A DNA stretch of 38,109 bases from Clostridia bacterium (GCA_017470145.1 JAFUFB010000027.1:1-38109); one strand, 5' to 3'. Positions 15,385-25,757 are shown, numbered from the stretch's first letter. The notes: a model not told the origin generated them from the letters alone. Made by a program: numbers and translations.

Positions 15385-15418
15385 ATCTTTTAAACCCAAC
15401 GAAGGAGGCGAATCAGCC

Positions 15419-15622
15419 ATGGCTCTGTTGACCATCGCCCAGGAAACCTGTAAAGGCTGCGGTCTCTGCGCCGACGTTTGCCCGAAGAAGATCCTTGCCC
15501 TCAGCAAGGAGATCAACTCCAAGGGCTATCATCCCATCGCCATCACCGATCAAAGCAAGTGCATCGGCTGCGCGTTCTGCGCCCGCATGTGCCCCGACGC
15601 GGTGATTAAGGTCGAAAAGTAA
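15419..15622 (+). CDS. 2-oxoacid:ferredoxin oxidoreductase, delta (ferredoxin-like) subunit
   Basis: This 67-residue protein carries two [4Fe-4S] clusters bound by C11, C14, C17, C21 and C48, C51, C54, C58 in classic CxxCxxCxxxCP motifs. It passes electrons from the TPP-containing catalytic subunit to free ferredoxin. It is the first gene of a four-gene operon, and the strong GAAGGAGG site fits high expression. A stand-alone ferredoxin is unlikely because the alpha, beta and gamma subunits follow immediately. Confidence 0.93.
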   Translation: MALLTIAQETCKGCGLCADVCPKKILALSKEINSKGYHPIAITDQSKCIGCAFCARMCPDAVIKVEK

Positions 15623-15639
15623 AAGGAGGAAGCGAAACC

Positions 15640-16716
15640 ATGGGTCAAAAAATGCTCATGAAGGGAAATGAGGCCATTGCCGAAGCCGCCATCCAGGCGG
15701 GATGCCGCTTCTTCTTTGGCTACCCCATTACCCCTCAAAACCAGATTCCCGAATACATGTCCAAGCGGCTGCCCAAGATCGAGGGAGGCTGCTTCCTGCA
15801 GGCGGAAAGCGAAGTCGCCGCCATCAACATGGTCTACGGCGCAGCCGGCGCGGGCGCCCGCGTCATGACCTCCTCCTCCTCTCCCGGAATCTCCCTGAAG
15901 CAGGAGGGCATCAGCTACATCGTCGGCGCCGAGCTGCCCTGCGTCATCGTCAACATGGTCCGCGGCGGCCCCGGCCTGGGGTCCATTCAGCCCGCCCAGA
16001 GCGACTATTATCAGTCCACCCGGGGCGGCGGCCACGGGGATTACCGGATGCTGGTGCTGGCTCCTTCCTCCGTGCAGGAGGCTGTGGAGCTGACCCAGAC
16101 CGCCTTTGACCTGGCGGATAAGTATCGCAATCCCGTGCTGATCATGGGCGATGGCCTCATCGGCCAGATGATGGAGCCGGTGGAGATGCCGGATTATCAA
16201 AAGCCCGCTGATCTGCCTCCCAAAACCTGGGCGGCCACGGGCTGGACCCCCTCCTCCGACCGGGAGCGGGCCATCATCAATTCCCTGTATATCGATCCCG
16301 CCGTGCTGGAAAAGCATGTGAACCATCTGTATGAGAAGTACGCCGTCATGGAACAGACGGAATGCCGCTGGCAGGAGGAAATGACGGAGGACGCCGACTA
16401 TGTGCTGGTCGCCTACGGCACCACCGCCCGTATCGCCCGCTCCGCCATGCGCAAGCTGCGGGAGGAAGGCATCAAGGCGGGCCTGATTCGGCCCATTACC
16501 CTTTGGCCCTTCCCCGCCGCCCCCATCGCCCAGGCCGCGGCGCATGCCAAAGCCTTCCTGACGGTGGAAATGAGCATGGGCCAGATGGTGGATGACGTCC
16601 GCCTGGCCGTGGAGGGCAAGAAACCCGTGCATTTCTTTGGCCGTACCGGCGGCATCGTGCCCACCGTGCGGGAGATCATTACCCAGGTTGAAAATCTGGC
16701 AAAGGAGGGGAAGTAA
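15640..16716 (+). CDS. 2-oxoacid:ferredoxin oxidoreductase, alpha subunit (VorB-type)
   Basis: This 358-residue subunit holds the pyrimidine-binding domain and a transketolase-C-like domain. The N-terminus MGQKMLMKGNEAIAEAAIQA and the motif GYPITPQNQIPEYM are characteristic of the group annotated as VorB (3-methyl-2-oxobutanoate:ferredoxin oxidoreductase) or KorA. The enzyme decarboxylates branched-chain or other 2-oxoacids to acyl-CoA and reduces ferredoxin, a step of amino-acid fermentation. The gene starts 17 bases after the delta subunit behind AAAAGGAGGA. Sequence alone does not separate 2-oxoisovalerate from 2-oxoglutarate as substrate. Confidence 0.93.
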   Translation: MGQKMLMKGNEAIAEAAIQAGCRFFFGYPITPQNQIPEYMSKRLPKIEGGCFLQAESEVAAINMVYGAAGAGARVMTSSSSPGISLKQEGISYIVGAELPCVIVNMVRGGPGLGSIQPAQSDYYQSTRGGGHGDYRMLVLAPSSVQEAVELTQTAFDLADKYRNPVLIMGDGLIGQMMEPVEMPDYQKPADLPPKTWAATGWTPSSDRERAIINSLYIDPAVLEKHVNHLYEKYAVMEQTECRWQEEMTEDADYVLVAYGTTARIARSAMRKLREEGIKAGLIRPITLWPFPAAPIAQAAAHAKAFLTVEMSMGQMVDDVRLAVEGKKPVHFFGRTGGIVPTVREIITQVENLAKEGK

Positions 16717-16719
16717 ATC

Positions 16720-17457
16720 ATGGCTGTTGTATATGAGAAGACCGGCATCCTGACGGACGCGCCCCTTCATTATTGCCCCGGCTGCACCCATGGCATCATC
16801 CATCGCCTGGTAGCGGAGGCCATTGACGAGCTGGGCATCCAGGGCAAGACCATCGGCATCGCCCCCGTGGGCTGCGCCGTGTTCGCCTACAATTATTTCA
16901 ACACCGACATGATGGAAGCCGCCCACGGCCGGGCCCCGGCGGTAGCCACCGGCTGCAAGCGGGTGAATCCGGATAACATCGTCTTCACCTATCAGGGGGA
17001 CGGCGACCTGGCTTCCATCGGCGCGGCGGAGATTACCCATGCCGCCACCCGAGGGGAGAACATCACCGTCATCTTCGTCAATAACGCCATTTACGGCATG
17101 ACCGGTGGCCAGATGGCCCCCACGACCCTGCCCGGCCAGGTGACCACCACCTCCCCCTATGGGCGGGATCCGGCGCTGTGCGGCTATCCCATCCGGGTCA
17201 GCGAAATGCTGGCCACCCTGGATGGCCCGGCTTACATCGCCCGCTGCTCCGTCCATGATGTGAAGCATATCATGGACGCCAAGAAGTGCATCAAGAAGGC
17301 CTTTGAAACCCAGATTGCCAAGAAGGGCTTCTCCCTGGTGGAGGTGCTGTCCTCCTGCCCGACCAACTGGGGCATGACGCCTCGGGAGGCGCTGAACTGG
17401 CTGGAGGCCAACATGATTCCCCAATATCCCCTGGGCGTGAAAAAGGAGGTAGAGTAA
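16720..17457 (+). CDS. 2-oxoacid:ferredoxin oxidoreductase, beta (TPP-binding) subunit
   Basis: This 245-residue catalytic subunit binds thiamine pyrophosphate through [16 protein letters not shown] and the downstream [11 protein letters not shown], which together supply the Mg-diphosphate ligands. An N-terminal CPGC motif (residues 19-22) and further cysteines may help bind a cluster, as in related enzymes. It starts three bases after the alpha stop codon, with AGGGGAAG upstream, so the pair is translationally coupled. There is no full ferredoxin domain in it; the delta subunit supplies that. Confidence 0.94.
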   Translation: MAVVYEKTGILTDAPLHYCPGCTHGIIHRLVAEAIDELGIQGKTIGIAPVGCAVFAYNYFNTDMMEAAHGRAPAVATGCKRVNPDNIVFTYQGDGDLASIGAAEITHAATRGENITVIFVNNAIYGMTGGQMAPTTLPGQVTTTSPYGRDPALCGYPIRVSEMLATLDGPAYIARCSVHDVKHIMDAKKCIKKAFETQIAKKGFSLVEVLSSCPTNWGMTPREALNWLEANMIPQYPLGVKKEVE

Positions 17458-17461
17458 TTCC

Positions 17462-17998
17462 ATGGAAGCTCAATTCCTGATTGCCGGCTTCGGCGGACAG
17501 GGCGTGCTGCTGATCGGTCAGCTGCTGGCCAAGGCCGCCATGCACGAGGGCATGAACGTTTCCTGGATGCCCTCCTATGGCCCCGAAATGCGGGGCGGCG
17601 AAGCCAACTGCGCCGTGGTCATCTCCGATGAACCCATCGGCTCTCCCCTGGTGACGGAGATCCCCTTCGCCGTCATTATGAACAAACCCAGCATGATTAA
17701 GTTCACCCCCGCTATGGAAAAAGGCGGCGTCATGCTGTACAATTCCTCCCTCATCGACATTACGCCGGATCGGGAGGATGTGGTCGCTATTCCCGTGGAT
17801 TGCAATGGCATCGCCGAATCCCTGGGCAATGCCCGGGTGGCCAACATGGTCATGCTGGGGGCGATTTTGAAAAAGACCGGCGTCGTTTCCATCGACGCGG
17901 CTATGGAAGCCCTGAAGCAGACCTTTGGCCCCAAGAAGGAGCATCTGCTGCCCATTAACCGCCAGGCCATGGAGGCCGGCGCAGCCAGCGTGCAGTAA
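17462..17998 (+). CDS. 2-oxoacid:ferredoxin oxidoreductase, gamma subunit
   Basis: This 178-residue subunit carries the coenzyme A-binding Rossmann-like fold, recognised by GFGGQGVLLIGQLLAKAAM at residues about 9-27 and by the following SYGPEMRGGEANC. It completes the delta-alpha-beta-gamma complex. AAAAAGGAGG lies before its start, and it starts four bases after the beta stop codon. A strong terminator at 18021-18050 ends the operon. Confidence 0.93.
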   Translation: MEAQFLIAGFGGQGVLLIGQLLAKAAMHEGMNVSWMPSYGPEMRGGEANCAVVISDEPIGSPLVTEIPFAVIMNKPSMIKFTPAMEKGGVMLYNSSLIDITPDREDVVAIPVDCNGIAESLGNARVANMVMLGAILKKTGVVSIDAAMEALKQTFGPKKEHLLPINRQAMEAGAASVQ

Positions 17999-18020
17999 TC
18001 AAAACGGAAGCTTTTTCCGA

Positions 18021-18050
18021 CCCTCCCGGCCCCTGAGGCCGGGAGGGTTT
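18021..18050 (+). terminator. Terminator of the 2-oxoacid oxidoreductase operon
   Basis: A perfect 11-bp stem CCCTCCCGGCC / GGCCGGGAGGG with a 5-nt loop and a short T tract follows the gamma-subunit stop by 22 bases. Confidence 0.75.
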
Positions 18051-18063
18051 GGTATATTTCCGT

Positions 18064-18166
18064 GCGAAAAAGCCCTCTTCCCGGGTATGCGGACCGGGGA
18101 GAGGGCTTTTCCTCGTTTGAAGAATGGATTCCGTTGAATGGAGGTTGTATGTTAGTCTCTGCTAAC
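18064..18166 (-). ncRNA. Candidate small RNA with its own promoter and terminator
   Basis: On the minus strand a promoter (18173-18201) is followed by a 5' hairpin GTTAG-CAGAGA-CTAAC (18151-18166), an open stretch containing ACAACCTCCATTC, and a strong terminator hairpin ending in GGGCTTTTT (18067-18110). The predicted transcript is about 100 nt. I find no start codon with a ribosome site in it. The unit is separated from gyrA by gyrA's own terminator. The exposed CCTCC is complementary to Shine-Dalgarno sequences, as in C-rich regulatory RNAs of Firmicutes. The transcript itself is inferred. Confidence 0.55.
18067..18110 (-). terminator. Terminator of the candidate small RNA
   Basis: Read on the minus strand, GCCCTCT pairs with AGAGGGC around an inner CCCGG/CCGGG stem and an 8-nt-class loop, followed by TTTTT. 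It also has four T residues on the plus strand, so it may back up the oxidoreductase operon terminator. Confidence 0.75.
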
Positions 18167-18172
18167 AACCAG

Positions 18173-18201
18173 ACTTTACCATATTTTCTTATAGTTGTCA
18201 A
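18173..18201 (-). promoter_or_regulatory. Minus-strand promoter of the candidate small RNA
   Basis: A perfect -35 TTGACA (18196-18201) and -10 TAAAGT (18173-18178) are 17 bases apart. The -35 box lies inside an inverted repeat (ATAGTT at 18191-18196, AACTAT at 18207-18212), a possible operator. Confidence 0.65.
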
Positions 18202-18244
18202 TAGCTAACTATATATTTTTTTCTGCTCTTCCCCAGCCTGCCAT

Positions 18245-18272
18245 GAAAAACGGAGCGGCTTTCGCCGCTCCG
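18245..18272 (-). terminator. Terminator of gyrA
   Basis: Read on the minus strand, CGGAGCGGC-GAAA-GCCGCTCCG is followed by five T residues, about 35 bases after the gyrA stop codon. The GAAA tetraloop adds stability. Confidence 0.85.
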
Positions 18273-18305
18273 CCAATCTTATGCTTATTCTCCGCCATTA
18301 GTGTC

Positions 18306-20873
18306 TCACAGGGTCGAACCTTCCTCCTCCCCGGAGCCTTCCTTCTCTTCCCAGTTCAGGTCCAGATCAGAAGCAGGCTGCTCCGCCGGAACCTCTGCCG
18401 CTTCCTGCGGGTTCTCTTCCGCGGCTTCCGTCTCCGCCGGCTCTTCCTCTTCCGGCTCCGCCCGGCAGACCGCCACTACCTGGCTGCCTTCCGCCAGCTT
18501 CATAATCCGAACGCCCTGGGTGGCCCGCCCGCAGAGGCGCACATCCGCCGCCCGGGCCCGAATAATGGTGCCGTCGTCTGTAATCAAAAGGATATCCTCT
18601 TCCTCATGGACGAACAGCAGCGCCGCCAGATCCCCGGTCTTTTCCGTCAGATTCATGGCCCGGATGCCCTTGCCGCCCCGGCCCTGCTCCCGATATTCCT
18701 CGGGATCGGTCCGCTTGCCGTATCCGCCGGTGGTAATGGCCAGAATGGTGGTCTCCGGCTCGATGACCGCGATATCGATCACCTCGTCGTCCTCCGCCAA
18801 CCGCATGGAGCGGACGCCGATGCTGTTGCGGCCCAGGTTCCGCACATGCCGCTCATTAAAGCGGATGCACATGCCCTTCCGGCTGCTCAGCAGCATTTCG
18901 TCGTCTCCCGTGCTCAGCCGGACGCCGATCAGCTCATCCTCCTCCCGCAGGGCGATGGCAATGAGGCCGTTCTTCCGCAGGTTCCGGAATTCCTCCAGGG
19001 CCGTCTTCTTGATCATGGCGCCCCGGGTGGCCATTACCAGGTTGAACTCCTGGTCGCTTTCCTTCGGCATGGGCAGCATGGTGGAGACCTTCTCCCCGCT
19101 GGCGATCTGCAGCAGGTTGATAATGGCCGTCCCCCGGGCCTGCCGGCCGGCTTCCGGAATCTGATAGCACTTCAGGCTGTAGACCCGGCCCCGGTTGGTA
19201 AAGAACATGATCTCCTGATGGGTGGACACCACGCACATCTGCACGGTGTAGTCTGTCTCCTTCACGTTCATGCCGCTGACGCCCCGGCCGCCGCGATGCT
19301 GGGCCCGATAGACGCTGGAGGGCACCCGCTTCACATAGCCCTCATGGGTCAGGGTGACCACCATGTTCTCTTCCTGAATCAGATCCTCAATATCGATTTC
19401 GTCCTCGACGATGGTCAGCTCGCTGCGCCGCTCGTCTCCGAACTTGTCGCGAATCTCGGTGATTTCTGTCTTGATGACATTCATCAGCTCCCGTTCGTCC
19501 CCCAGGATCTCCAGCAGGCGGGCGATGGTCTTCTCCAGCTCCTGATATTCCTCCATCAGCCTTTCCCGCTCCAGGCCGGTGAGCCTGGCCAGGCGCATAT
19601 CCAGAATGGCCTGGGCCTGCCGGTCGCTGAATTCAAACCGCAGGATCAGGGCTTCCTTCGCCGTCTGGGTGTCCTTGCTGGCCCGGATGATGGCCACGAT
19701 CTCGTCGATGTGGTCCAGAGCCTTCAGCAGCCCTTCCAGGATGTGAGCCCGGTTCTGGGCCTTGTTCAGGTCGAATTTCGTCCGGCGGGTAACAACGTCC
19801 TTCTGGTGTTCCAGGTAGTAATAGATCATCTCCCGCAGGTTCAGGATGCGAGGCTTCCCGTCCACCAGGGCCAGCATGTTGGCGCCGAAGTTTTCCTGCA
19901 GGGAGGTGTGCTTATACAGGGTGTTCAGCACCACCTGGGGCTGCACATCCTTCTTCAGCTCGATAACGATGCGCATGCCCTGCCGGTCGTTGGATTCATC
20001 CCGGATATCGCTGATGCCCTCCAGGCGCTTTTCATGCACCAGGTCGGCAATTTTCTTGACCAGCACCGCCTTGTTCACCTGGTAGGGAATTTCCGTCACC
20101 ACGATGCGACTGCGGTTGGGCCCCATCTCCTCGATGTTGCTCTTCGCCCGCACCGTGATCCGGCCATGGCCGGTATAATAGGCTTCCTTGATGCCGCTGC
20201 GGCCCATGATCAGCCCGCCGGTGGGGAAATCCGGGCCCTTGATGTGCTGCATCAGGTCGTCAATGGTGCAGTCCGGGTTGTCGATCATGCAGATGACGCC
20301 GTTGATGACCTCCGTCAGGTTGTGGGGCGGAATATTGGTGGCCATGCCCACGGCGATGCCGTTGGAGCCATTCACCAGCAGGTTGGGGAAACGGGCCGGC
20401 AGCACCGCGGGCTGCTGCAGCGTTTCGTCGAAGTTGGGATAGAAATCCACCGTGTCCTTGTCGATGCCGTCCAGCAGGTGCATGGTCAGCTTCTGCAGCC
20501 GGGCCTCCGTGTACCGCATGGCGGCAGCACCATCGCCGTCCACGGAGCCGAAATTACCCTGGCCCTCCACCAGGGGATACCGGATGTTAAAGGGCTGGGC
20601 CAGGCGCACCATGGCGTCGTACACCGAGGAGTCCCCATGGGGGTGGAATTTACCCAGCACGTCGCCCACCACGCGGGCGCTCTTGCGGGTGGGTTTGTCC
20701 GGCGTCATGCCCAGCTCTTCGGACATGTCGTATAGGATTCGCCGGTGAACGGGCTTCAGCCCGTCGCGGACGTCGGGCAGGGCGCGGTCCACGATGACCG
20801 CCATGGCATAGGCGATGAAGCTTTTCTTCATCTCCTGTTCGAGATTTACAGGGATCAGCTTATCTTGAATCAT
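18306..20873 (-). CDS. DNA gyrase subunit A
   Basis: This 855-residue subunit cuts and rejoins DNA during supercoiling. The catalytic tyrosine is Y121 ([10 protein letters not shown]). The quinolone-resistance region reads [10 protein letters not shown], with S82 and D86 at the positions of E. coli S83 and D87, so it is wild type for quinolone sensitivity. The C-terminal beta-pinwheel carries a GyrA box as QHRGGRG near residue 525 and a related GRGGKG repeat later; the box is needed for DNA wrapping, which marks gyrase rather than topoisomerase IV. The tail (about 815-855) is strongly acidic. AAAGGA precedes the ATG. It lies downstream of gyrB with a 175-base spacer. Confidence 0.98.
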   Translation of the reverse strand: MIQDKLIPVNLEQEMKKSFIAYAMAVIVDRALPDVRDGLKPVHRRILYDMSEELGMTPDKPTRKSARVVGDVLGKFHPHGDSSVYDAMVRLAQPFNIRYPLVEGQGNFGSVDGDGAAAMRYTEARLQKLTMHLLDGIDKDTVDFYPNFDETLQQPAVLPARFPNLLVNGSNGIAVGMATNIPPHNLTEVINGVICMIDNPDCTIDDLMQHIKGPDFPTGGLIMGRSGIKEAYYTGHGRITVRAKSNIEEMGPNRSRIVVTEIPYQVNKAVLVKKIADLVHEKRLEGISDIRDESNDRQGMRIVIELKKDVQPQVVLNTLYKHTSLQENFGANMLALVDGKPRILNLREMIYYYLEHQKDVVTRRTKFDLNKAQNRAHILEGLLKALDHIDEIVAIIRASKDTQTAKEALILRFEFSDRQAQAILDMRLARLTGLERERLMEEYQELEKTIARLLEILGDERELMNVIKTEITEIRDKFGDERRSELTIVEDEIDIEDLIQEENMVVTLTHEGYVKRVPSSVYRAQHRGGRGVSGMNVKETDYTVQMCVVSTHQEIMFFTNRGRVYSLKCYQIPEAGRQARGTAIINLLQIASGEKVSTMLPMPKESDQEFNLVMATRGAMIKKTALEEFRNLRKNGLIAIALREEDELIGVRLSTGDDEMLLSSRKGMCIRFNERHVRNLGRNSIGVRSMRLAEDDEVIDIAVIEPETTILAITTGGYGKRTDPEEYREQGRGGKGIRAMNLTEKTGDLAALLFVHEEEDILLITDDGTIIRARAADVRLCGRATQGVRIMKLAEGSQVVAVCRAEPEEEEPAETEAAEENPQEAAEVPAEQPASDLDLNWEEKEGSGEEEGSTL

Positions 20874-20924
20874 TCTTTAGTCCTTTTCTTCTTCGCTTCT
20901 ACCTTTATTGTCCAGCTTGGGAGA

Positions 20925-20951
20925 CCCCTCTCCCCTACACCCCTCCCCCCC
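20925..20951 (-). other. G-quadruplex motif in the gyrB-gyrA spacer
   Basis: On the minus (sense) strand four runs of at least four G are separated by loops of 1, 4 and 3 bases (G7-A-G4-TGTA-G4-AGA-G4). It lies in the transcribed spacer 52 bases before the gyrA start codon and could fold in the mRNA. Confidence 0.6.
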
Positions 20952-21000
20952 GCCTCGGCGGGGGACGGGGAATTTTTAGTGGATGGGGCTTCGCCCCATC
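20947..21000. repeat. Pair of hairpins in the gyrB-gyrA spacer
   Basis: One hairpin is CCCCCGCC/GGCGGGGG (20947-20964), the other GATGGGGC-TTC-GCCCCATC (20982-21000). The first overlaps the G-quadruplex motif, so the two folds exclude each other. They look like an inserted intergenic repeat; a terminator or processing role is also possible. Confidence 0.55.
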
Positions 21001-21048
21001 AGCCCTAAAATGCACATACAGCCGCTGGTTTTTCTATGCGTTATATTC

Positions 21049-23040
<1,992 letters not shown>

Positions 23041-23142
23041 TCAATCTATTTTCTCCTGAAAATCGCCCCTTTTTCAAGCGCTTTTCCCGCCCCTTTCGAG
23101 AAGGGCTTTCCCCTTGAAAAATAAAGCGTTCCGGACCTTTTG

Positions 23143-23148
23143 ATTATA
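23143..23148 (-). promoter_or_regulatory. -10 box of the gyrB promoter
   Basis: A perfect TATAAT on the minus strand lies about 130 bases before the gyrB start. The -35 position (TTTCTT at 23166-23171) is poor. The leader contains a small CCCTT/AAGGG hairpin. Confidence 0.5.
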
Positions 23149-23162
23149 CCATAAAACAGGCC

Positions 23163-23208
23163 AAAAAGAAAGCTTCGGACGGGACAAATTTCCGTCCCGC
23201 CCGAAGCT
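23163..23208 (-). terminator. Terminator of the phosphopantetheinyl transferase gene
   Basis: The 15-bp stem AGCTTCGG-x-CGGGAC (23171-23185 with 23194-23208, one mismatch) is followed on the minus strand by TTTCTTTTT, directly downstream of the stop codon at 23214. Confidence 0.8.
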
Positions 23209-23213
23209 GTTTT

Positions 23214-23882
23214 TTATGCTTTTTCCACCGTTTTTCCGTCCTCTCCCAGGAGGACCTGCTTCCTGGTAAAATGGGGCCGATTTTCGCTGAAAGCACAGCA
23301 GGCCGCGGCGCACTCCCCTAGCAGCCTCTGTCCCTCATACCAGACTCCTTCCTGGGGCGCGATAGTCTGGAAGCTGTCCATCCCCAGGCTGAGCCCCCGG
23401 CCCGTCGCCTTCAGATAGCTCTCCTTCCGAGTCCAGATCTCCGCAAAGGCCCGATCCCATTCCTCTCCTGAGGGAATGGATGCCAAATAGGCCTGTTCCG
23501 CCGGGTGATAAAACCGGTTGGCAATCTTCTCATTGCCCCGGGCCACTCGTTCCACATCGCAGCCCAGGGGAACCGGGCCCAGGGCACACATGGCCCAGGG
23601 AGCGCAGTGGCTCAGGCTGAAATGAATCTCCGGGTGTGCTGGCAAATAGGGCTGGCCATATTCCGTTGCTCGAATCTCCACGTCCCCGCCGTCAACGCCC
23701 TGTTTTTTCAGGGCCAGATACAGCAGAATGCCAACGCCCAGGCTCAGGCGTTGGCTTTCCGCATGTCGAAGGGAGCTTACCTTCTCCCTCCTGCTCTTCG
23801 GCATTCGCGATAGCCACCAGGCAAACAGCGCCGGGTCAGAGAGAGGGGCAATCTCCAGATAAGTTATTTCACAGTTGATCAT
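23214..23882 (-). CDS. 4'-phosphopantetheinyl transferase, Sfp type
   Basis: This 222-residue cytoplasmic enzyme transfers phosphopantetheine from CoA to a serine of a carrier protein. The family motifs are present in order: GQPYLPAHPEIHFSLSHC (about 76-93), GCDVE (107-111, with Mg ligands D109 and E111) and WTRKESYLKATGRGL (150-164, with E154). Length matches Sfp-type enzymes. Such enzymes serve NRPS/PKS or act in place of AcpS; no carrier protein or megasynthase is in the window. The gene starts only 9 bases after the foldase stop codon and has no good ribosome site, so it is probably translated by coupling. Confidence 0.93.
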   Translation of the reverse strand: MINCEITYLEIAPLSDPALFAWWLSRMPKSRREKVSSLRHAESQRLSLGVGILLYLALKKQGVDGGDVEIRATEYGQPYLPAHPEIHFSLSHCAPWAMCALGPVPLGCDVERVARGNEKIANRFYHPAEQAYLASIPSGEEWDRAFAEIWTRKESYLKATGRGLSLGMDSFQTIAPQEGVWYEGQRLLGECAAACCAFSENRPHFTRKQVLLGEDGKTVEKA

Positions 23883-23891
23883 CCCGAATGC

Positions 23892-25346
23892 TTAGTTCCC
23901 GTCCGCCAGGGTCTCTTCCGTGGCTTCCGTGGTCTCCACGGATTCAGTATCCGCTTCCGCCGCGTCCAGAATGGCCTGGCCTTCGTCGGTATAGACGATT
24001 TCCGCCGTGTTGGTCCATTCTTCCACCATGGCGCTGACCGCGGTGGTCTCCTTCTCGCTGAGCAGCTCTTCCTTCAGCTGTTCCCGAATCTCCTCCGTCA
24101 GTTCAATGGCGCCCGCGGGGATATCCCGGGTGTAGTGCAGCAGATGGATGCCATAGGAGCCCAGCACCGGCTCGCTCACGTCGCCCACCTTTTCCAGCGC
24201 CATGGCGCCCGCCGTAAAGGCCGGATCCCACAGAATGCTTTCCGCGTGCACCGCGTAGCCATTGGTCTTGTTGGGCTCCTGGGTCATGCCCGGATCCGTG
24301 CCATATTCAGCGATCAGATCCCCAAAGGGCGTCCCCGCCTCGTATTTCGCCATGATCTCGTCCACCTGGGCCTGCACGCTGTCCAGAATCGCCTGCTTGG
24401 CCGCGTCCACCTGCTCCTGGGTGACGGGGGCTTCCGTCTCTTTCTCTCCTTCGGCCACCGCTTCCTCCGCGGTTTCCGTGGATTCGTCCGCAGTCTCTTC
24501 CTCCTGCTGCTCCTCCAGCTTGGCGGACAGATCAGCATAGGTGCTCAGCAGGTCAGCGTCCACCTCCAGCAGGATATGGGTGATTCCCCGATATCCTTCC
24601 GGCACATAGTAGCTATCGGACCCCATGTACTGGGTGTAATACTCATACATGGGCACGTTGCCCTCGTAGGTTTCTTTATCCTCTTCCACCAGGTCATTGA
24701 AGTAGGCGGTAACTTCGTCCTCAGTGACTTCGATCTCGCCCAGCACGGCCTTCTGCACGTTCTGGCGCATCTGGCTTTCCTTGGAGCCCTCTACATATTC
24801 ACTGATGTAGGATTCCTCCGTGTAGCCATAGCTGGCTTCAATGTAGGACAGGGCTGTCAGCCGGGCCTCAGCGATCTCCTCCTCCGTGGATTCCGTCGTG
24901 ATGCCGCCCAGATATTCCGCGTAATAGGAAACGGCTTCTTCCCACTCTTCCCGGGCGGAGGCTTCCAGCTCTGCCTTTTGCTCCTCCGTCATCTCCGCCA
25001 CATTCAGCTCAGCGGCCTTCTGCTGATACAGAATGCCTTCAATGGCCCAATGGAGGCCCGCGGCCTGCAGATAGGCCTGCAAGGATTCATCATTCGTGTC
25101 ATATCCGTAGGAGGAATAGTAGCTGAGGTAGTAATTGATCAGCTCCTGCATATCCTCGTTGTTGCTCCAGATTTCATCCCCGTTGACCGAGGCCAGCAGT
25201 ACGGGCTCCGCCTCTTCCTCGGCAGTCAAATCCGCCACCACAGCCGCATCCGCCCCTTCCGCCAGGGCGCCCAGCAGACTCCCCGCAAGCAGCAACAACG
25301 CCAGCAGCAGCGATGTAATCATCTTCATCCAATGATTGTTCTTCAT
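23892..25346 (-). CDS. Secreted parvulin-like peptidyl-prolyl isomerase (PrsA/SurA type)
   Basis: This 484-residue exported foldase has a signal peptide (cleavage near residue 29, ALA-E), an N-terminal SurA/PrsA-like helical domain (about 45-245) and a parvulin domain (about 252-405) with ITHILLEVD at its start and GDVSEPVLGSYGIHLLHY at its end. The parvulin domain is interrupted at about 278-308 by an acidic stretch rich in E, T and A (EETADESTETAEEAVAEGEK). The whole protein is unusually acidic and has no lipobox, unlike typical PrsA. The start at 25346 has AAAGGAGAAGG. Catalytic activity is uncertain, because not all active-site residues can be placed. Confidence 0.82.
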   Translation of the reverse strand: MKNNHWMKMITSLLLALLLLAGSLLGALAEGADAAVVADLTAEEEAEPVLLASVNGDEIWSNNEDMQELINYYLSYYSSYGYDTNDESLQAYLQAAGLHWAIEGILYQQKAAELNVAEMTEEQKAELEASAREEWEEAVSYYAEYLGGITTESTEEEIAEARLTALSYIEASYGYTEESYISEYVEGSKESQMRQNVQKAVLGEIEVTEDEVTAYFNDLVEEDKETYEGNVPMYEYYTQYMGSDSYYVPEGYRGITHILLEVDADLLSTYADLSAKLEEQQEEETADESTETAEEAVAEGEKETEAPVTQEQVDAAKQAILDSVQAQVDEIMAKYEAGTPFGDLIAEYGTDPGMTQEPNKTNGYAVHAESILWDPAFTAGAMALEKVGDVSEPVLGSYGIHLLHYTRDIPAGAIELTEEIREQLKEELLSEKETTAVSAMVEEWTNTAEIVYTDEGQAILDAAEADTESVETTEATEETLADGN

Positions 25347-25391
25347 GGTCCTTCTCCTTTCAGCGCCGGATCCCCGGCCGCTATGGATGCT

Positions 25392-25420
25392 ATTATAGTC
25401 CTTTTTATTTCTCCGGGCAA
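25392..25420 (-). promoter_or_regulatory. Promoter of the foldase gene
   Basis: A -35 TTGCCC (25415-25420) and a perfect -10 TATAAT (25392-25397) are 17 bases apart on the minus strand, 45 bases before the start codon. Confidence 0.65.
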
Positions 25421-25453
25421 GAATCCCCATGTAAACGTTCTGTGAATGATTGC

Positions 25454-25482
25454 AAAAAAAGAAGCGATCCTTCCTGATCGCT
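25454..25482 (-). terminator. Terminator of the tRNA pair
   Basis: Read on the minus strand, AGCGATC pairs with GATCGCT across a 6-nt loop and seven T residues follow shortly after. It lies just behind tRNA-Glu. Confidence 0.85.
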
Positions 25483-25486
25483 CAAG

Positions 25487-25559
25487 CAGCTCCGACGGGA
25501 TTCGAACCCGTGTTTCCGCCTTGAGAGGGCGGCGTCCTAGGCCTCTAGACAACGGAGCC
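25487..25559 (-). tRNA. tRNA-Glu (anticodon CTC)
   Basis: The cloverleaf can be drawn in full: acceptor GGCTCCG/CGGAGCT (one G-T pair), anticodon stem CCGCC/GGCGG with loop CTCTCAA, and T arm with GGTTCGAATCC. The anticodon CTC reads GAG. The CCA end is not encoded. It is 11 bases downstream of tRNA-Gln in the same transcript. Confidence 0.93.
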
Positions 25560-25570
25560 AAAAAGAAAAG

Positions 25571-25641
25571 CTGGGGAACTAGGATTCGAACCTAGACAAT
25601 ACGAGTCAGAGTCGTAGGTGCTGCCGTTACACCATTCCCCA
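25571..25641 (-). tRNA. tRNA-Gln (anticodon CTG)
   Basis: The cloverleaf has acceptor TGGGGAA/TTCCCCA, anticodon stem TACGA/TCGTA with loop CTCTGAC, and T arm with GGTTCGAATCC. The anticodon CTG reads CAG. The U1-A72 pair is typical of tRNA-Gln. CCA is not encoded. It is the first gene of the tRNA pair. Confidence 0.93.
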
Positions 25642-25666
25642 ACAGCAGCTCTTTGCTGCGGGAAGT

Positions 25667-25695
25667 AGTATAGCAAAACCCGCCCCTGCTGTCAA
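25667..25695 (-). promoter_or_regulatory. Promoter of the tRNA-Gln/tRNA-Glu unit
   Basis: Perfect -35 TTGACA (25690-25695) and -10 TATACT (25667-25672), 17 bases apart, on the minus strand, 26 bases before tRNA-Gln. Confidence 0.8.
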
Positions 25696-25728
25696 GCAGA
25701 AATTTCAGGAATTTTTGCGTCCCTTTTC

Positions 25729-25757
25729 TTGACGAAGCCGATGGAACAGTGTAAATT
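25729..25757 (+). promoter_or_regulatory. Promoter of the dehydrogenase-cupin operon
   Basis: A -35 TTGACG (25729-25734) and -10 TAAATT (25752-25757) are 17 bases apart, 20 bases before the start codon. Confidence 0.55.

Noticed and set aside
15550-17463. 637-codon minus-strand frame across the oxidoreductase genes
   Set aside because: It spans three plainly real genes on the other strand, with glycine-, histidine- and glutamine-rich antisense translation.
18195-20735. Very long plus-strand reading frame (over 800 codons) opposite gyrA
   Set aside because: It is the mirror of gyrA: G+C-rich codon use leaves the antisense frame open. There is no ribosome site, and the translation is low in complexity and unlike any protein family.
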